This document shows, one piece after another, positions 28,700-37,629 of a DNA stretch of 64,000 nt (positions within the stretch are counted from its first letter, which is position 1; every line of letters starts with the position of its first letter). Source of the DNA: Acidobacteriota bacterium (lineage in GTDB: Bacteria > Acidobacteriota > Blastocatellia > HR10); contig JAUQQC010000009.1 of the NCBI GenBank assembly GCA_030550025.1, positions 1-64,000 on the forward strand, written 5' to 3'. The notes beneath the pieces were generated by a model that was not told the DNA's origin, made no database searches, and saw nothing but the letters and a program-made list of their open reading frames with translations. A program made the position numbers and the translations under genes.

Positions 28700-29712
28700 T
28701 GCGCCTGGCTGTCGTGACGCGTTCGATAGATGCGCCGAGTCATCGGGTCTATCGGGAGAACCTGGCACGGGTACTTGCGGCTTCGGGGATCCACGTGATC
28801 CCGATGCGGAGGTGGGGGGCGATCCCTCCCAATTGCGACGTGGTTTGGGATCCCGGGCTGGGGATGCGCCCGATCCCCCCGATCCTGCGGGAGAGTCGCG
28901 TTCCTGTCATCGTGACGTTCCACGGCGCGCGCATCTTCTCGCCCGCTTATGTCCCGAAGGCAGAATGGGTCGTCGCCCGCATTTATAACCCCTGGCTGAA
29001 GGCCCGAATCCTGCGAGATCGAACGTGGTTTCGGGAGATCGTGGCGGCGGTGATCACGCCTTCGCGGTTCGCGGCTCGGGAAGCCGCGGAAGTTTTCGAT
29101 GTTCCACTTGAGAGGGTTCATGTCGTCCCGCACGGCGTTGACCACACGCTGTTCACGCCGGACGGAGCGGGGCTCGTGCGCGAGCGCCCGTATTTGCTCC
29201 ACATCTTCGGGGGGAATCCGATGAAGAACACCGAGCGAGTTCTCGTGGCGTATGCGCGGCTGCCGGAGTCCTCTCGCCCGGACCTCATCGTGATCTCGCC
29301 TCGAGACTGGCGCATTCTGCGAAAATTTCAGATCCGGGGAGTGAAGCTTATCCGACGGCTTCTTCCCCAACATGAACTCGCCAAGTGGTATCGAGGGGCA
29401 TTGGGACTCGTCGCACCTTCGCTGCGGGAGACGTTTGGGCTCACGCTCCTGGAAGCGATGGCCTGTGGATGTCCGGTGATCACGTCCAATCGCACGGGCT
29501 GTGCGGAAGTCGTGGGAGAGGCGGGATTACTGGTGGACCCGTATTCGGTGGAGGAAATCGCCGAGGCGATACGACAGTTGATCGCGGACGATTCTTTGCG
29601 GCGGCGCTTGCGGGAGCAGGGCATTCGTCGGGCCCAAACCTTCAGTTGGAGCCGATCGGCCGCCGAACACCTGAGGGTGTTTCAGGACATCCTGGCCGGG
29701 GCATCCTCGTAG
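28699..29712 (+). CDS. Glycosyltransferase family 4 (GT-B)
   Basis: About 337 residues. The C-terminal donor domain has VHVVPHGVDHTLFTP, LHIFGGNPMKNTERVL and the E-x7-E motif in LRETFGLTLLEAMACGCPV, followed by EVVGEAGLLVDPYS. It transfers a sugar, probably to a growing glycan, in the cytoplasm. The start ATG overlaps the upstream stop (TGATG with a preceding in-frame GTG at 28696). It is the last gene of the cluster. Confidence 0.85.
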   Translation: MRLAVVTRSIDAPSHRVYRENLARVLAASGIHVIPMRRWGAIPPNCDVVWDPGLGMRPIPPILRESRVPVIVTFHGARIFSPAYVPKAEWVVARIYNPWLKARILRDRTWFREIVAAVITPSRFAAREAAEVFDVPLERVHVVPHGVDHTLFTPDGAGLVRERPYLLHIFGGNPMKNTERVLVAYARLPESSRPDLIVISPRDWRILRKFQIRGVKLIRRLLPQHELAKWYRGALGLVAPSLRETFGLTLLEAMACGCPVITSNRTGCAEVVGEAGLLVDPYSVEEIAEAIRQLIADDSLRRRLREQGIRRAQTFSWSRSAAEHLRVFQDILAGASS

Positions 29713-29824
29713 CGTGAGTGAGCGGATTCACCTGATCTCCACCATCTTCCGCATTGGTTTCCTTATCCTTCAGTCGCGCTGTACAATTACCCTCGTGTGA
29801 ACTCTGATCGAAGGAGCGTGAGCT

Positions 29825-30922
29825 TTGCTGCGCGTTGGGATCATCGGGCTTCCGAATGTCGGGAAGTCCACGCTCTTCAATGCCCTCTTGCGCGGGCATG
29901 TGGCCGAGGTCGCGAGTTATCCCTTCTCGACGGTGGAGCGTAACGTCGGGATCATCGCCGTACCGGATGAACGGCTGGCATTGCTTGCGCGCGTGTACAA
30001 GACCTCGGTGACTGTCCCCTCGACGATCGAGTTCGTGGATATCGCCGGCTTGGTGCGCGGCGCGCATCGGGGCGAGGGCTTGGGGAATCAATTCCTCGCG
30101 CACATTCGTGAGATGGATGCCTTGGTCGAAGTCGTGCGCTGTTTCGAAGCCGAGAGCGTCGCGCACGTCGAGGGGACGCTCGATCCGATTCGCGACATGG
30201 AGACGGTGGAGATGGAGCTGGCGCTTGCGGATCTGGCGACCGTGGAGCGGCGGAAGGAGAAGGCGCAACGACAAGCGAAAGTCGGCGACAAGACGGTCGT
30301 CTTTGAGCTGGCGGTTCTGGAGAAGCTAGAAGCGGCCTTGAACGCCGGGATTCCGGTGCGTCGGTTGGCCCTCTCCGAAGAAGAGCGAGCCGTCGTTCAG
30401 CAACTCTTCCTTCTGACGGCCAAGCCGAAGATCTACGCGGCGAACGTCAGCGAAAGGGATCTCGGGCGCGAGACCCCGTGCGTCGCGCGCGTGCGCGAGC
30501 AAGCGCGCGCGTGGGAGGCCGACGTGATCGTTCTCTGCGCGCAATTGGAGGCCGAATTGGCCGATCTCACCGAGGAAGAGGCGGCCGAGTACTTGGCGAG
30601 TCTCGGCGTCGCGAGCACGGGCGTGCGCGAGTTGATCCACGCCGCCTATCGTCGGCTTGGGCTCATCACGTTCTTCACCGGCAACGAGAAGGAGGTACAC
30701 GCCTGGGCCGTGAAGGCGGGGACGAAGGCGCCGCAGGCAGCCGGATTGATTCACTCCGATTTCGAGCGCGGATTCATCGCCGCCGAAGTGATTCCCTTCA
30801 AAGATCTCATCGCCGCCGGATCCATCGCCAAGGCGCGCGAGCACGGATTGATTCGCCTGGAGGGACGCGACTATGTCGTGCAGGAGGGCGACGTGATCTA
30901 TTTCCGATTCCACGTCTCCTGA
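29825..30922 (+). CDS. ychF: Redox-regulated ATPase YchF (OBG family)
   Basis: P-loop protein that prefers ATP and associates with ribosomes. 365 residues: G1 [16 protein letters not shown]3 [20 protein letters not shown], the altered G4 (AANVSERDL, in place of NKxD, as in YchF), a helical insert and a C-terminal TGS domain. The start is a TTG at 29825 with AAGGAG upstream; no ATG fits the conserved beginning. A TACAAT at 29782-29787 may be its -10 box, with a poor -35. Confidence 0.94.
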   Translation: MLRVGIIGLPNVGKSTLFNALLRGHVAEVASYPFSTVERNVGIIAVPDERLALLARVYKTSVTVPSTIEFVDIAGLVRGAHRGEGLGNQFLAHIREMDALVEVVRCFEAESVAHVEGTLDPIRDMETVEMELALADLATVERRKEKAQRQAKVGDKTVVFELAVLEKLEAALNAGIPVRRLALSEEERAVVQQLFLLTAKPKIYAANVSERDLGRETPCVARVREQARAWEADVIVLCAQLEAELADLTEEEAAEYLASLGVASTGVRELIHAAYRRLGLITFFTGNEKEVHAWAVKAGTKAPQAAGLIHSDFERGFIAAEVIPFKDLIAAGSIAKAREHGLIRLEGRDYVVQEGDVIYFRFHVS

Positions 30923-30963
30923 AAGGGCGGAGCAGATGCCCCTTGGGATTCATCGGTGGACGC

Positions 30964-32151
30964 TCAATAGACGTTGATCTCCCCCTCGATCAGCCGACGC
31001 CAAAGGGAGGGCAGCTCATCGAGCTTGGCCATCGCCAGTTGGGAAGCGCGACCGCGCAAGCCGCGCGTGAGCCGTCGCGTGCGCAGTTTCAGATTCACGA
31101 CTTGGGGCTGTGTGATCGGCCGGCCAATCTGGCTGAGGATATAGCAGTACGCTTCCTCGACCTCCTCGATCTCTTCGAGGACCTGTTCGGCGATGCGTCG
31201 CGCCGTGATGTTGTAGAGTTTCCCCACGTGACTGATGGGATTTTTCCCGGCCGCCGCTTCTAAGCTCATCGGGCGAAAGGGGGTGATCAGGCCGTTGACC
31301 CGATTCCCGCGCCCAACTTGTCCATCATCACCAGCTTCGGCGCTCGTCCCCGTGAGCGTGAGATAGACCGAGCCCTTCGCCTCATCGTCGGCGGGATTGA
31401 CGTGCACGGTGACCGGACGATCCACGAGCTGTTCGGCGAAATGCGCGATCTCGCCCTGAATCGCCCGCTTCTTCTCCCGGTAGTCCGAGAGATCGCGAAC
31501 GTAAGCGGAGACGAAGGCGATGGCGACGGTGAGCACGATATCCTCGCCCCGCCGCATCCCCATCACCTTGACGTCCTCCCCGATCTCCGGATGGACGACT
31601 TTGAGCGGCTCTGAGTTCAGAAAGCGTTCCGTCTCATAAACCACCCGTTCGAGTCGGGTCAGCGGGGCGTAGCCGACGCCAAACGACGTATCGTTGGCAA
31701 GCGGCGTCGTCGTGGCGCGTTGGAAGAGATCCACGAGGTCGACACTTCCCGGTCGGATCACACATTGAAAGCGCATATGTCGCTCGGGGTCTAAGTGTCG
31801 AAAATGCCTCGCGACCCACGCCGTCGCGGCTTCGCGGTACAACTCTTCGATCGGGACGCGCCGATTCGCGACCTCAAGCGTCGCGCGCCCGACGAGCGTG
31901 AAGAGGATGGGGTCGAACATCTCCCCTCCGCCGAAGCGCGAGATCGTGCGCCCGCCGACGAGCAAGGCCTTGTCGAGATTGTAGTGAAGGACGCGCCCGA
32001 ATTCTCTCTCATAGTAGCGGCAGAGGGCGACGCTCGTGGCTTCGGCGATCCCGTCACACATCGTGTCCGGGTGTCCGATCCCTTTCCGCTCGACGATCTC
32101 GACCTCCAACGCTTCGACCTTCGGAAAATTCAGATGGTCCACGACGATCAT
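30964..32151 (-). CDS. Archaeal-type S-adenosylmethionine synthetase
   Basis: Makes S-adenosylmethionine from methionine and ATP. 395 residues of the archaeal MAT family (AdoMet_Synthase), distinct from bacterial Met[69 protein letters not shown] and [12 protein letters not shown]. The ATG at 32151 fits the family N-terminus and has GGGAG 8 bases before it; the same frame stays open upstream, but that part is antisense to the next gene. It converges with ychF. Confidence 0.9.
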   Translation of the reverse strand: MIVVDHLNFPKVEALEVEIVERKGIGHPDTMCDGIAEATSVALCRYYEREFGRVLHYNLDKALLVGGRTISRFGGGEMFDPILFTLVGRATLEVANRRVPIEELYREAATAWVARHFRHLDPERHMRFQCVIRPGSVDLVDLFQRATTTPLANDTSFGVGYAPLTRLERVVYETERFLNSEPLKVVHPEIGEDVKVMGMRRGEDIVLTVAIAFVSAYVRDLSDYREKKRAIQGEIAHFAEQLVDRPVTVHVNPADDEAKGSVYLTLTGTSAEAGDDGQVGRGNRVNGLITPFRPMSLEAAAGKNPISHVGKLYNITARRIAEQVLEEIEEVEEAYCYILSQIGRPITQPQVVNLKLRTRRLTRGLRGRASQLAMAKLDELPSLWRRLIEGEINVY

Positions 32152-32245
32152 CGTCTGCTCTCCCGCTTCAGCATTTGCTAAACTGTATCCCATGCTCGGG
32201 GTTTTCGTCCAGGCGATCCCCACAACCCTTCGAGAGGAGGGGCTC

Positions 32246-32274
32246 TTTACTGCGCGCGGTGGGCGTGATAGGAT
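32246..32274 (+). promoter_or_regulatory. Weak candidate promoter of the haem-propeller gene
   Basis: TTTACT (32246-32251) and TAGGAT (32269-32274), each matching four of six consensus bases, 17 bases apart, about 90 bases before the ATG at 32365. Confidence 0.3.
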
Positions 32275-32364
32275 ATGGCGCCCTACAGGAAGGCAAGGAG
32301 GCGAGGAAGCGATTCTCCGAAGGCTTTCGAGCTTTCGGCATCTCTTAGGGGAGGAGATCGGGCG

Positions 32365-34002
32365 ATGAGCGCGCTGCGTTGGTTCATCGGTATCTTCGTC
32401 TTCGTCGCCGTCGTCGCTGCCTTCTCCGGCGGACCACCTCCTGGATACACAGGAGCTCCAGGAGAACCGACGTGCATCTCGTGCCATCGTGGATTCTCGG
32501 TGAATCCCGACGATCGGGGGAAAGTGCGACTCGAGGGAGTCCCCATCGGCTATGTCCCCGGCGAGCGATATATCCTGAACGTGTCGGTGACCCATCCTGA
32601 TCCGGATCGTCGGCGATGGGGATTTCAACTGACGGCGCTCACGAGCCTCGGGAATGCTCCAGCTGGGGAGTTCCCGGTCGTCGAAGGGGATCGAGGATTG
32701 GCCGATCCGATACGGACGCAGCGGGAGATCGGGATGAGGCAGCGACAGTACATGTCCCATACCTTGGAGAGCGCTATGGATTTCCCGAAGCCCGGAGGCG
32801 ATCGTTGGTCGATCGCTTGGGAGGCGCCGGTGTCGGATGTCGGAGGCGTGACATTTTACGCCGCTGGGAATGCTGCCAATGGGGATAGAAATAGCACTGG
32901 GGACAAGATCTTCACGGCCTCGTTCGCGATCTCCGGAGTGCTCCGTTTCCTTCCGGAGGAGGCTTTCGCCCTGCCTTTCGTTCGCCCAATCCGGGCGCTC
33001 GCGTGGGGTGACTTCGATGGGGATGATTTCCCTGATCTCTTCCTCATCGGAGAGGGAGAGTACTTTCTCTTCCGAAACGATCGCGGGAAGCTCGTGGACG
33101 TGACCGAAGCCTCTGGGATCCCACGTCTTGGCCTGGGGCGTGCTGCCGCCTGGGGGGATTTCGACGGCGATGGACGCTTGGACCTCTACGTCGTCAATGA
33201 GGGGCAAGATTTCCTCCTCCACAATGAAGGGGGAACATTTCGTGAAGTCGCCGTCGCTGCAGGGATCGTTGAGAATGCTTCCGGTCGCGCGGCCGTATGG
33301 GGAGATTTCGATGGCGATAAGCACTTGGATCTCTACGTCGTCAACGATGGGCAAGATGTCCTCTATCGGAACAAAGGCGATGGAACGTTCGTCGCGCTTG
33401 ATCCGACCTCGGCCGGTCTCACCGAAAATCGGAGAGGGCGTGCGGCCGCGTGGGGAGATTTTGACGGAGACGGACGCTTGGACCTTTACGTGGCGAACGA
33501 AGGGCCGGACTTCCTCTATCGCAATCTTGGCGGCGGAAGATTTCAAAACATTGCGCCTTCGGTCGGAATCCTTCAGGAGGGGATCAGCGCGGACGTCGCT
33601 TGGCTCGATTTCGATGGGGATGGGCTCTTGGACATCTTCGTGGTTCGGGAGGGGCAGGATGTCTTGTATCGAAATCGAGGCGATGGGACGTTCGAGATCG
33701 TTGATCCAGAGGTCGCTGGACATGCGGATGAGGGGAGCGATGGGATACTCGCCGTCGCCGATTTCGATGGGGATGGACGCGCGGATATCTTCGTCGCGAA
33801 GGCGGGAATCGTCTTCCTCTTCCGCAATCGGGGCGATGGGACGTTTGGCCGGATCGTAGGGCGACCCGGATTCACGATACTGCCCGTGTCTCTCCCTCGT
33901 GGGGCGGCGTGGATTGATTTCGATCGCGATGGGAGAATGGACCTTTTCCTCGCTGGCGCTGACGGAACGTACGCGCTCTATCGTGGGAGAGTCGGCGGAT
34001 GA
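32365..34002 (+). CDS. Exported protein: single CxxCH site, Reeler-like domain and VCBS/FG-GAP propeller
   Basis: 545 residues. A signal peptide (about 1-21) is followed by GAPGEPTCISCHRG, with one haem c motif (C37, C40, H41), then a beta-sandwich of about 120 residues like the choice-of-anchor/Reeler type. From about residue 200, seven or so repeats of the form AAWGDFDGDGRLDLYVVNEG form a predicted calcium-binding beta-propeller (VCBS/FG-GAP, CRTAC1-like). Probably periplasmic or surface exposed. The ATG at 32365 has GGGGAGGAG upstream. A role in electron transfer or adhesion cannot be decided. Confidence 0.78.
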   Translation: MSALRWFIGIFVFVAVVAAFSGGPPPGYTGAPGEPTCISCHRGFSVNPDDRGKVRLEGVPIGYVPGERYILNVSVTHPDPDRRRWGFQLTALTSLGNAPAGEFPVVEGDRGLADPIRTQREIGMRQRQYMSHTLESAMDFPKPGGDRWSIAWEAPVSDVGGVTFYAAGNAANGDRNSTGDKIFTASFAISGVLRFLPEEAFALPFVRPIRALAWGDFDGDDFPDLFLIGEGEYFLFRNDRGKLVDVTEASGIPRLGLGRAAAWGDFDGDGRLDLYVVNEGQDFLLHNEGGTFREVAVAAGIVENASGRAAVWGDFDGDKHLDLYVVNDGQDVLYRNKGDGTFVALDPTSAGLTENRRGRAAAWGDFDGDGRLDLYVANEGPDFLYRNLGGGRFQNIAPSVGILQEGISADVAWLDFDGDGLLDIFVVREGQDVLYRNRGDGTFEIVDPEVAGHADEGSDGILAVADFDGDGRADIFVAKAGIVFLFRNRGDGTFGRIVGRPGFTILPVSLPRGAAWIDFDRDGRMDLFLAGADGTYALYRGRVGG

Positions 34003-34189
34003 GCCGCCGTGGCACCCGGTCGCGGGCGAGTCGGAGGATACCTGCCGTCGGCCGCGATGGGGATCTCGGCGCGCGATGCATCCGTGATGGGGGGCGATAT
34101 CAGCGGGATTCTCGCGCGGATCTCTTCGTATTGGGATTCCATGTCCCCTGTTCTTGAAGCGACGCGGTGGATTTGGTATTGTATCGCCC

Positions 34190-35401
34190 GTGATTCCGGT
34201 CGAGGAGGCGCAAGCGATCGTTTTGCGGAACGTCGCTCCGGTCGGTGAGGAGACGGTTCCGCTGGCTGAGGCTGTAGGGCGGGTCTTGCGTCAGCCGATT
34301 CGCGCCGACATGGATCTCCCCCCCTTTGATCGCGCGGTGATGGACGGTTATGCCGTGCGGGCCGAGGACACGGCGAAGGCGCCCGTGCGCTTGCGCGTGG
34401 TGGGGGAAGTGCTGGCCGGGATGGCTTTCTCCAGCTCGGTCGCTCCGGGTGAAGCGGTGAAGATCATGACGGGGGCGGCCGTTCCGACCGGAGCGGATGC
34501 CGTCGAACGCATTGAGAAGACCGAGCGCGAGGGCGAATGGGTGATCCTTCGCGAGCCCGTCCGGGTGGGACAACATATCACGCGGCGCGGGAGTCAAGCG
34601 CGAGAGGGAGAGATCGTGCTCGAGCCGGGGATTCGAATCGGTCCGGCGGAGATCGCTGTCCTCGCGGCCTTTGGATATGCGACGGTTCGCGTCGCGCGTC
34701 GGGTGACGCTGGGCGTGCTCTCGACCGGGAGCGAATTGGTGGAAGTCGGCGCGCGTCCTTCGCCCGTTCAGATCCGTGATTCCAATAGCCCGACGCTTCA
34801 TGCGTGTTTGACGATGGCGGGGGTTGCGGCGCACCCCTTGGGGATCGCCGCCGACGACCTCTCGCGGATCGAATCCTCCATTCGTTTGGCGCTGGAGCGC
34901 TTCGATGGGCTCCTCATCACGGGCGGGGTTTCGATGGGCGAGGCCGATCTGGTGAAAGTCGCGCTGCATCGGACCGGTGCGCGCCTGTTCTTCGAGCGAG
35001 TGCGCCTTCATCCGGGCAAGCCGTTTTGTTTTGCCCTCTTCGAGGGGAAACCGATCTTCGCGCTGCCCGGCAATCCCGTCTCCGTCCTGGTGACATTCCT
35101 CCTCTTCGTCCTTCCGGCACTCCGTCGCATGTTGGGATGCCGAGCGGAGTGGCTTCCTCTTCTTGAAGCGACGGTGACCGAGGACCTTCAGCATTCGCCC
35201 GAGCGGCGGAGTTATCTGCCGGCCTTCGTTTGGTTCGCCGAGGGACGGACGTTCGTTCGCCGTGTCCCCTGGGAAGGAAGTTCCGATCTCGTGGGGTTTG
35301 CCCGTGCGAACGCGCTGCTCATTGTCCCAGAAGGCGTGACGTCGGTGAAGGCAGGGGAGCGCGCGCGCGTGCTCCTGCTGCCGTGGGGGGAATCGTTGTG
35401 A
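34190..35401 (+). CDS. moeA: Molybdopterin molybdenumtransferase
   Basis: Inserts molybdate into adenylylated molybdopterin. About 403 residues: [19 protein letters not shown], the MPT-binding domain with [39 protein letters not shown] and [10 protein letters not shown]. The start is probably the GTG at 34190 (product begins [12 protein letters not shown]); the upstream in-frame TTG at 34154 is less likely. The ribosome site is weak. It overlaps moaC by 4 bases, forming a Mo-cofactor operon. Confidence 0.92.
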   Translation: MIPVEEAQAIVLRNVAPVGEETVPLAEAVGRVLRQPIRADMDLPPFDRAVMDGYAVRAEDTAKAPVRLRVVGEVLAGMAFSSSVAPGEAVKIMTGAAVPTGADAVERIEKTEREGEWVILREPVRVGQHITRRGSQAREGEIVLEPGIRIGPAEIAVLAAFGYATVRVARRVTLGVLSTGSELVEVGARPSPVQIRDSNSPTLHACLTMAGVAAHPLGIAADDLSRIESSIRLALERFDGLLITGGVSMGEADLVKVALHRTGARLFFERVRLHPGKPFCFALFEGKPIFALPGNPVSVLVTFLLFVLPALRRMLGCRAEWLPLLEATVTEDLQHSPERRSYLPAFVWFAEGRTFVRRVPWEGSSDLVGFARANALLIVPEGVTSVKAGERARVLLLPWGESL

Positions 35402-35877
35402 ACGACCTCACCCACGTGGACGCCGAAGGACGAATTCGAATGGTGGACGTGGGGACGAAGCCCGTGACCGAGCGACGGGCTGTGGCGAGTGGCTTCGTAC
35501 GCGTGCGCGAGGAGACGCTGCGCGCCATCCGAGAGCGGCGGACGCCAAAGGGCGATCCGCTGGAGGCCGCCCGATTGGCAGGCATCCTCGCAGCCAAGCG
35601 GACGGCGGAATTGATCCCTCTTTGTCACCCGCTTCCGCTCACCCACATTGATGTCGAGGCCGAGATGAAGGCGGACGGTGTCACTTTCATCGCCTCGGTG
35701 GCGACGACAGCACAAACGGGCGTAGAGATGGAGGCGCTTGTGGCCGTGAGCATCGCCGCGCTCACGTTCTACGATATGTGCAAGGCCATGGATCGGGAGA
35801 TGGTGATCACGGATATCCGTTTGGAGCGAAAGACTGGGGGGACATCGGGTGATTACGTGCGCCAAGAGGACGGATGA
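35398..35877 (+). CDS. moaC: Cyclic pyranopterin monophosphate synthase
   Basis: Converts the MoaA product to cyclic pyranopterin monophosphate in molybdenum cofactor synthesis. 159 residues, the usual length: [49 protein letters not shown] and the catalytic KTGG-type segment [13 protein letters not shown]. It starts with a GTG overlapping the moeA stop (GTGA). No moaA is in the window. Confidence 0.95.
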   Translation: MNDLTHVDAEGRIRMVDVGTKPVTERRAVASGFVRVREETLRAIRERRTPKGDPLEAARLAGILAAKRTAELIPLCHPLPLTHIDVEAEMKADGVTFIASVATTAQTGVEMEALVAVSIAALTFYDMCKAMDREMVITDIRLERKTGGTSGDYVRQEDG

Positions 35878-35932
35878 GCCGATCTCTCATCTGAGAGCCG
35901 AAGCGTCACGAAATCGCTTTGGGGTGGAGAAG

Positions 35933-37588
35933 GTGAAGCGAGCTTTCTTGAAGAAGAGGAGTGTTTTCGTCCGAAAGGTCGCTGCGCTCGCGGTGTTGAG
36001 CGGTACGCTCTTTGTGTGGGGCATCGGTGTGGGATGGGGGCAGCAGACGACGCCGCCGACGATTGATCTCGGCGCGCAAGGCGCCGTTCACGTCACCCTC
36101 AATGGCGCATCGAGTGGCGATCGCTTGGAGATCATTCGCGTGGCCGATGTCAACGGCGATGGCGTGGATGACGTCGTGGTCGCCGGGCGGTTGGCCAATG
36201 GACCGGAGGGGTTTCGTTTCGATGCCGGCGGCGTGTTCATCGTATTGGGAGGGGTGGACCTGATTCGCGGGACGACGCGGGATCTGCACGATCGCGCTGA
36301 CATCGTCATCCATGGGGCGGATGCGAACGACCGCCTGGGTACATCGCTCGCCGTCGGAGATGTCAATGGTGACGGCATCGCGGACATCATCGTGGGCGCT
36401 CCGGGAGCGGATGGGCCGGGCGAGGCGCGATCTGGAGCTGGGGAACTTTACGTCATCTTCGGCGGCCCGCATCTGATGCGCGGAACCATACGCGATATGG
36501 CGGGGCTGGTCGCTCCCGGAGCCGATATGGTGATCTTCGGTCCGGAACCCCTGGCTTCGCTGGGTTCTTCGCTCGCTGTCGGAGACGTCAATGGTGACGG
36601 GGTCGAGGACATCATTGCGGGAGCCGCGACATCCTCTCTGCCACAGGGCGAACGCCTCTTCGCCGGAACGCTCTACGTCGTCTTCGGTTCGCGCGACTTC
36701 GCGAGTGGTCTGGCGCGCGACCTGGCCGATCCGTGGAACGCGGATGTGACGATCTTCGGTCCCAGCCTCCTCAGCTTCTTCGGATTCCAGATCGCCGTCG
36801 GGGATGTGAATGGGGATGGCGTGCCTGATATTGTGACGAGCGCGCCACTGGCCGATGGTCCGCAGAATGAGCGACCGGAAGCCGGGGAGGTCTACGTGAT
36901 CTTTGGGAGCGTCCAATTGGTCAGGGGGACTGTGCGCGATGTCGCGCCGGGATCGGTTGCTGGAGCCGATGTCGTGATTTTCGGCGCTGCGGCTCAGGAC
37001 CTGCTCGGATATACGCTGCTTTTAGCTGAAGTGACCGGCGATGGCGTCCTCGATCTGGTCGTCGGTGCGCTCCAAGCGGATGGGCCGGAACGAAAGCGAC
37101 CGGATGCAGGCGAAGTGTACATCTTCTTCGGAGGAGGAGCGTTCGCCTCCTCGGCCGCGCGCGATGTTGCGGGACTTGTGGCGCCGGCGCCGGATGTGGT
37201 GCTCTATGGGGCCGAGCCCTTCGATGAATTCGGAGCGGCGCTGGCCGCCGTGGACTTGGATGGAAATGGCATCGCCGATCTCGTAGTTGGTGCCCCTGGA
37301 GGGGATGCTAAGGAGAATCAGAAGATCGACGCCGGCGAGGTCTACGTCTTCTTCGATCGGAACATATCCCAAAGTGGCACGGTGCGCGATGCCGGGCAAC
37401 CGGATCTCATCGTCTTCGGCGCGAATAACGGAGAGCGCGCCGGCAGTTTCATCGCCTTCGGTGATGTCAATGGCGATGGCGTTCTCGATCTCCTGGTGAG
37501 CGGTCCAGAAGGAGGCGGCGTTCGCCTGAGTGCCGGATCGGTCTACATCGTCTTCGGCCCCCTTGTGCCCCCTGCGGGAGGGGGATGA
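35933..37588 (+). CDS. Exported FG-GAP (integrin-alpha-like) beta-propeller protein
   Basis: About 551 residues. A signal peptide (AALAVLSGTLFVWGIGVGWGQ) is followed by seven repeats of about 70 residues, each with a calcium-loop segment such as VGDVNGDGVEDIIAGA and then GELYVIFGG. This fits a seven-bladed FG-GAP propeller like the head of integrin alpha. No enzyme domain or anchor is visible. The start is uncertain: GTG at 35933 follows GGAGAAG closely, and other GTG/TTG codons nearby are possible. It ends 41 bases before the NHL protein, so the two may be co-transcribed. Confidence 0.75.
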   Translation: MKRAFLKKRSVFVRKVAALAVLSGTLFVWGIGVGWGQQTTPPTIDLGAQGAVHVTLNGASSGDRLEIIRVADVNGDGVDDVVVAGRLANGPEGFRFDAGGVFIVLGGVDLIRGTTRDLHDRADIVIHGADANDRLGTSLAVGDVNGDGIADIIVGAPGADGPGEARSGAGELYVIFGGPHLMRGTIRDMAGLVAPGADMVIFGPEPLASLGSSLAVGDVNGDGVEDIIAGAATSSLPQGERLFAGTLYVVFGSRDFASGLARDLADPWNADVTIFGPSLLSFFGFQIAVGDVNGDGVPDIVTSAPLADGPQNERPEAGEVYVIFGSVQLVRGTVRDVAPGSVAGADVVIFGAAAQDLLGYTLLLAEVTGDGVLDLVVGALQADGPERKRPDAGEVYIFFGGGAFASSAARDVAGLVAPAPDVVLYGAEPFDEFGAALAAVDLDGNGIADLVVGAPGGDAKENQKIDAGEVYVFFDRNISQSGTVRDAGQPDLIVFGANNGERAGSFIAFGDVNGDGVLDLLVSGPEGGGVRLSAGSVYIVFGPLVPPAGGG

Positions 37589-37629
37589 GTGCACGCTGCA
37601 CCTGTAGATTCCCACTGAGGAGGATCCGC

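Noticed and set aside
32152-33723. N-terminal 520-codon extension of the archaeal-type MAT
   Set aside because: The frame is open, but this part is antisense to the propeller gene, and the family start at 32151 has a proper ribosome site.
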